Position numbers and translations under genes: made by a program
Notes under the pieces: model-generated
What the model was told of the DNA's origin: nothing
Seen by the model: the letters and a program-made list of their open reading frames with translations, nothing else
Databases searched by the model: none
From: an uncultured Prevotella sp.
GTDB lineage: Bacteria > Bacteroidota > Bacteroidia > Bacteroidales > Bacteroidaceae
Direction of reading: 5' to 3'
NCBI GenBank assembly: GCA_905211345.1
Contig: CAJMAO010000062.1
Span: 1-9,679 of the forward strand
DNA length: 9,679 bases
Shown: one piece after another, positions 6,186 through 9,679 of the stretch
Layout of the letters: each line of letters opens with the position of its first letter
Numbering within the stretch: position 1 is the first letter of the stretch

Positions 6186-7430
6186 ATGAGAACAGACACA
6201 ATATCCGCCTCCAACTTCGCAGACATAATGGGAGTATCCAAAGCTACGCTACTGAAATGGGAGCGCAACGGCAAATTCGTGCCCCATGATGACGGTAATG
6301 GACACAAATATTTCCTGACAAAAGACTTACTCAGCGTGCCACAAATAAAGGAGATGGTCAACTCTGCGTGGAACGAGGAGATGAGAACACGTCCATTGCG
6401 TGATTATACAAGCATTGAACTCTTTGCAGGAGCGGGCGGCCTCGCCCTCGGAATGAGCATGGCCGGAATACACCATCTGATGCTCAATGAGGTCAACCAC
6501 GATGCCTGTGAGACACTACGCCGCAACCGTCCGGCATGGCACGTGGCAGAAGGAGACATACACAACCTGCATTTCGACAAATACAAGGATAAAGTTGACT
6601 TGATTACAGGAGGCTTTCCATGTCAAGCCTTCAGCTATGCAGGTAACAAGGGAGGCTTTGACGATGCGCGCGGTACACTGTTCTTCGAACTTGCACGGGC
6701 AGTAAAAGAAGTACGTCCGAAAGTTTTTCTCTGCGAAAATGTAAAAGGACTGGCTTCACACGACGGAGGAAAGACGCTGAAAGTAATCCGCAACGTCATT
6801 GCTGAATTGGGCTATACTCTTATAGAACCATGTGTATTGCAAGCCATAAAATACAAAGTTCCACAAAAGCGCGAACGCCTTATAATGGTTGCAATACGCA
6901 ACGACCTTGCAAAGAAAGCCGACTATCATTGGCCTTCACCTTATTATAGAATCGTGACTTTAAGGGATACATTCTATAAAGGGGAACTCTATGATTGTGA
7001 TGTTCCACCTTCAGACGGTCAACGTTACCCGGAAAAGAAACGTAAAATAATGGAACTTGTGCCGATGGGAGGCTATTGGCGTGACCTGCCAGAGAACATC
7101 CAACGCGAATATATGGGTGGAAGCTATCGCCTCGAAGGAGGAAAGACTGGAATGGCAAGACGACTGTCGCTTGATGAACCGAGCCTGACGTTGACATGCG
7201 CACCTGCCCAAAAACAAACAGAACGTTGCCATCCTATAGAAACAAGGCCGCTAACCGTAAGGGAATACGCAAGAATACAGACTTTTCCAGATGACTGGCA
7301 GTTTGCAGGAAACCTTACATCACAATACCGGCAAATAGGTAACGCCGTACCAGTAAACCTCGCATACGCCGTAGGAAGATCCATTGTAAGGTTGCTGAAT
7401 GACATAGAAACCGTCTCATCATCAGATTGA
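6186..7430 (+). CDS. DNA (cytosine-5) methyltransferase with N-terminal MerR-like helix-turn-helix
   Basis: 414 residues, the protective partner of the upstream endonuclease. Residues 5-50 form a small HTH (ISASNFADIMGVSKATLLKW, then KYFLTKDL) like the MerR/excisionase type. The catalytic domain has all key C5-MTase motifs: I, ELFAGAGGLALGM (78-90, AdoMet binding); IV, GGFPCQAFSYAG with catalytic Cys146; VI, ENV (184-186); VIII, QKRER (227-231); IX, RPLTVREYARIQTFP (354-368); X, QIGNAVPVNLAYAVG (383-397). The region between VIII and IX (about 245-350) is the target-recognition domain. The start at 6186 follows the endonuclease stop by 4 nt with AGGGA overlapping that stop, indicating coupled translation; a longer frame from 6099 would overlap the endonuclease and is unlikely. 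As in M.SsoII or M.EcoRII, the HTH may repress the operon. The protein looks complete and active. Confidence 0.95.
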   Translation: MRTDTISASNFADIMGVSKATLLKWERNGKFVPHDDGNGHKYFLTKDLLSVPQIKEMVNSAWNEEMRTRPLRDYTSIELFAGAGGLALGMSMAGIHHLMLNEVNHDACETLRRNRPAWHVAEGDIHNLHFDKYKDKVDLITGGFPCQAFSYAGNKGGFDDARGTLFFELARAVKEVRPKVFLCENVKGLASHDGGKTLKVIRNVIAELGYTLIEPCVLQAIKYKVPQKRERLIMVAIRNDLAKKADYHWPSPYYRIVTLRDTFYKGELYDCDVPPSDGQRYPEKKRKIMELVPMGGYWRDLPENIQREYMGGSYRLEGGKTGMARRLSLDEPSLTLTCAPAQKQTERCHPIETRPLTVREYARIQTFPDDWQFAGNLTSQYRQIGNAVPVNLAYAVGRSIVRLLNDIETVSSSD

Positions 7431-7474
7431 ATAATTTATATTATAATAACATTCAAACAAAATAACAATTATCA

Positions 7475-7483
7475 TAATATTGC
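7475..7483 (+). promoter_or_regulatory. Weak -7-like element upstream of the kinase remnant and fprA
   Basis: TAATATTGC differs from TAnnTTTGC at one base and lies 37 nt before the remnant's ATG in a very AT-rich 90-nt gap after the methyltransferase. It may be the old kinase promoter and could still drive fprA, for which no other promoter is visible. No clear terminator follows the methyltransferase. Confidence 0.3.
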
Positions 7484-7520
7484 ATGACTTTACAGTCAAA
7501 ACAAAAGATTTATAACTAAT

Positions 7521-7800
7521 ATGCACAGAATAATAGGAATAGGTGGAACCTTTCTCGATATAATATTCGAAGATATGCGACCCGTAAGCCCCATGACTGC
7601 GGCTCTGCGTGCAATGGTATCACATCTTTGGTGTACGCAACAGCATGAAATACAGCATGCTGGATAGCGTAATATTCGGAAAAACATGGAATGACATCAT
7701 TCTCTATGCCAGCGCCTTTTCGACAAAATACAACAAGAGCATCAGCAACTCCATTGACACAGAATTCAAGAATGTCATGAAGCAAGAGCTGATGAACTAA
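7521..7800 (+). pseudogene. PfkB-family carbohydrate kinase remnant, internally deleted and frameshifted
   Basis: The first frame gives MHRIIGIGGTFLDIIFED, the N-terminus of Bacteroidetes PfkB-type kinases (normally ...GIGETILDIIF). From about 7586 the next frame gives CGSACNGITSL, matching the GGSxFNGIxSLGR substrate loop, and then stops. The third frame, ending at 7800, gives WNDIILYASAFST followed by SISNSIDTEFK, which resembles the C-terminal helix of the same family (W..II..G..FS....S..NSIS.EF). About 200 central residues, including the GAGD catalytic motif, are missing, and at least two frame changes are needed, so this cannot be a working kinase. It lies between the R-M operon and fprA, at the edge of a probable insertion. 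The match to PfkB is from memory of conserved motifs. Confidence 0.7.
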
Positions 7801-7831
7801 TGACGGAACAACAACTAAAAACAATACATAC

Positions 7832-9679
7832 ATGATTGAAATTACTGATAAAATCTATTACGTAGGCGTTAACGACCGCAACAAGGAGCTATTCGAGGGC
7901 CTGTGGCCGCTGCCTAACGGAGTGTCGTACAACTCTTACCTGATTGACGACGACAAAGTATGCCTCATCGACACAGTGGAGGTAGACTTCTTCATGCCCT
8001 ACCTGAAGAACATCCGCGAGATATTGGGCGACAGGCAGATTGACTATCTCGTTATAAACCACATGGAGCCCGACCACAGCGGTGCCATCGAGCTGATACG
8101 CAAGTACTATCCCGGAGTGAAAATCGTGGCCAACAAAAAGACGTTCGGCATGATCGCGGGCTTCTATGGCATAACCACCGACGAGCTTGAAGTGGCCGAA
8201 GGCTCTACGCTCAGCCTCGGCCGCCACGAGCTGAAGTTCGTCCTCACGCCGATGGTGCACTGGCCCGAGACGATGGTTACGCTCGAAACCACCACAGGAA
8301 CGCTGTTTTCGGGCGACGCGTTCGGCTGCTTCGGCGCGCTTAACGGCGGCATCATAGACTCTGAGATAAACTGCGACACGTTCTGGCTGGAAATGATACG
8401 TTACTACTCCAACATCGTAGGCAAGTACGGAACGCCCGTGCAGAACGCGCTGAAGAAGCTCGCCGGGGTGAAGCTGGACTACATCTGCTCGACCCACGGA
8501 CCCGTATGGCACGACTATATAGACAAGGTTGTCGGCATATACGACCGCCTGAGCCGCTACGAGACTGAAGAAGGCATCGTGATATGTTACGGCACAATGT
8601 ACGGCAACACCGAGCGCATGGCCGAAGTCATAGCGCGCGCCGCCAGTCAGGCGGGCATCAAGAACATCGTGATGTACAACGTATCAAAGACTCACCACTC
8701 GTATATCATCCGCGACGTGTTCCGCTACCGCGGCCTGATAGTAGGCGCGCCGACCTACAACGCCGGGCTTTACCACGAAATGGAGGTGCTGCTCAGCGAG
8801 CTGGCAGGCAAGGACATAAAGAACAAGCACTACTTAGGCTGGTTCGGAAGCTACGCATGGGCGGGCAAAGCGGCCGGCAGGATAAAGGAGTGGAACGAAC
8901 AGAAGCTGAAGTTCGAGCCTGTAGGCACGCCGGTTGAGATGAAACAAAGCCTCAACAACGACACCTTCGCGCAGTGCGAGGCGCTGGGCCGCGCCATGGC
9001 CGATGTGCAGCGGATGTGCGGCAGCTTTGAAGCGCCCGAGACGCTGCCGAAATCCGAAAACACCGTGCGGCTGACAGGCCGCCTGCCGGTGGCCACCGCG
9101 CGGGGCTATGCGCGGGAGGTCGCGGCCTACACCCACGGCCTGGGCCGCTGGGCCGTGCTGCCTGCCGGGTACGACACCTGCCACAACGCCGACGAGGTGC
9201 TTGCCGCCGTGGGCTATGACCCGGACGCCGACACCGAAAACCCGGCTGACTCTGTGTTTTGCGCACATGGGGCCGGGTATCTCGTCAAGTGGGATGAGGT
9301 CCCCACCCGCGCCCATGTGTCCAGCGGGCTGGAACGCCGCTTAAGTGGCACCCCCGCCGCCGACGAGGACGCTGCCGGGCAGGCTGACGCCAACGACCGT
9401 CGCCGCCGGGCCGCCGCCTACCGGGGCACGCTGGAACAAGATAAGGAGCTGCTGGCGATTTTTGAGCGCACCTATGGGCCAATCAAGCGCCGGGGGGAAG
9501 CCGCAGGTCAGCATGACCAGCTTGCCGCGCGCAAAGCCTTCCGCAGTGTGGGGCCAAGCCAGAACCGTATCCCCGCTGCACCGCCGCCCAGCGGGCCGGA
9601 GTACCTGCTGGTAGATGGCTACAACGTGATTTTTGCGTGGGATGAATTAAAGAAGATCGCGGCGGAAAACCTGGATGCC
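7832..9679 (+). CDS. fprA: FprA-type flavodiiron protein, frame continuing into foreign translation-factor sequence
   Basis: Residues 1-391 are an A-type flavoprotein (rubredoxin:oxygen/NO oxidoreductase), which reduces O2 or NO and protects anaerobes. The metallo-beta-lactamase domain has the di-iron ligands: His77, Glu79, Asp81 and His82 in NHMEPDHSG, His143 in TPMVHWPE, Asp162 in FSGDAFG and His222 in STHGPVW. The flavodoxin domain follows with the FMN loop YGTMYGNTERM (253-263) and SYAWAG (340-345). The ATG at 7832 gives the family's usual MIEITDKIYYVGVND start; no strong ribosome site is seen. FprA proteins end at about 390-400 residues, which is where similarity stops (LGRAMAD, 385-391). 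The frame then runs on for 225 codons with no stop to the window end as part of an unrelated protein (separate entry). A genuine FprA-EF-G fusion is not known to me, so the true gene probably ends just past 9004. Confidence 0.9.
   Translation, partial: MIEITDKIYYVGVNDRNKELFEGLWPLPNGVSYNSYLIDDDKVCLIDTVEVDFFMPYLKNIREILGDRQIDYLVINHMEPDHSGAIELIRKYYPGVKIVANKKTFGMIAGFYGITTDELEVAEGSTLSLGRHELKFVLTPMVHWPETMVTLETTTGTLFSGDAFGCFGALNGGIIDSEINCDTFWLEMIRYYSNIVGKYGTPVQNALKKLAGVKLDYICSTHGPVWHDYIDKVVGIYDRLSRYETEEGIVICYGTMYGNTERMAEVIARAASQAGIKNIVMYNVSKTHHSYIIRDVFRYRGLIVGAPTYNAGLYHEMEVLLSELAGKDIKNKHYLGWFGSYAWAGKAAGRIKEWNEQKLKFEPVGTPVEMKQSLNNDTFAQCEALGRAMADVQRMCGSFEAPETLPKSENTVRLTGRLPVATARGYAREVAAYTHGLGRWAVLPAGYDTCHNADEVLAAVGYDPDADTENPADSVFCAHGAGYLVKWDEVPTRAHVSSGLERRLSGTPAADEDAAGQADANDRRRRAAAYRGTLEQDKELLAIFERTYGPIKRRGEAAGQHDQLAARKAFRSVGPSQNRIPAAPPPSGPEYLLVDGYNVIFAWDELKKIAAENLDA
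8984..9679 (+). CDS. C-terminal part of an EF-G/TetM-like translation GTPase with NYN domain (partial, likely from another genome)
   Basis: From about 9005 the frame reads VQRMCGSFEAPE, then a region like the end of domain IV of EF-G-type factors (LTGRLPVATARGYAREVAAYTHGLGRW) and the segment DSVFCAHGAGYLVKWDEVP. A charged, Arg/Ala-rich linker follows, and near the window edge EYLLVDGYNVIFAWDELK begins a YacP-like NYN RNase domain. I recognise this order from TetM-like 'translation factor GTPase' proteins of Ruminococcaceae such as Faecalibacterium, where the NYN domain is C-terminal. The GTPase domain and the end of the NYN domain are absent. Codon use changes here: GCC, GGC, CTG and CGG dominate and ATA, common in the preceding fprA part, disappears. 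The first 21 nt (LGRAMAD) are shared with fprA. Most likely a different organism's DNA was joined here. Confidence 0.75.
   Translation, partial: MGRAMADVQRMCGSFEAPETLPKSENTVRLTGRLPVATARGYAREVAAYTHGLGRWAVLPAGYDTCHNADEVLAAVGYDPDADTENPADSVFCAHGAGYLVKWDEVPTRAHVSSGLERRLSGTPAADEDAAGQADANDRRRRAAAYRGTLEQDKELLAIFERTYGPIKRRGEAAGQHDQLAARKAFRSVGPSQNRIPAAPPPSGPEYLLVDGYNVIFAWDELKKIAAENLDA

Noticed and set aside
7609..7800. A standalone 63-residue small protein
   Set aside because: Its C-terminal half resembles the last helix of PfkB kinases and the same family's N-terminus lies just upstream in another frame, so it is part of a relic.
8984..9679. A true bifunctional FprA-translation factor fusion as a new system
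   Set aside because: The translation-factor part lacks its GTPase domains, starts mid-domain and differs in codon use, so an artificial join is far more likely.

Overview
The first ~8.98 kb reads as chromosome of a Bacteroidales bacterium, most likely Prevotella-like. The evidence is the Bacteroidetes -7 promoter element (TAnnTTTGC) upstream of three genes, the lack of strong Shine-Dalgarno sites, and the type of genes present (Dna2-like nuclease-helicase, YqiA-type hydrolase, cytoplasmic M16 peptidase, FprA flavodiiron protein). The last ~0.68 kb looks as if it came from a different organism, a high-GC Firmicute of the Ruminococcaceae/Faecalibacterium kind.

Layout. Positions 1-2689 (minus) hold a Dna2-like nuclease-helicase, cut by the window start and broken by a one-base frameshift near 1045. 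A short AT-rich spacer of heptameric repeats (2681-2801) separates it from a YqiA-like alpha/beta-hydrolase carrying a degenerate deoxyribonucleotidase-like HAD tail (2802-3809, minus). A 22-nt tandem repeat with a strong hairpin (3921-4008) lies downstream of an M16 zinc peptidase (4087-5316, minus). From a divergent promoter region starts an AT-richer operon on the plus strand: an Eco47II-family type II restriction endonuclease (5426-6181), then, 4 nt later, a C5-cytosine methyltransferase with an N-terminal MerR-like helix-turn-helix (6186-7430). Next comes the wreck of a PfkB-family sugar kinase (7521-7800), then fprA (7832 onward). The fprA frame runs without a stop into the C-terminal part of an EF-G/TetM-like translation GTPase with a NYN nuclease domain (about 8984-9679).

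How it fits together. The accessory element is the R-M cassette. Its base composition differs from both flanks, it sits between conserved chromosomal genes, and it directly precedes a degraded kinase gene. The endonuclease gene comes before the methylase gene, and no separate controller gene is visible, so the HTH on the methylase is the natural candidate for regulation. I see no convincing wholly new system. The points most worth checking are the fprA/translation-factor junction (probably a chimeric join through a 21-nt shared stretch), the kinase remnant, the frameshift in dna2, and the self-regulating R-M architecture.
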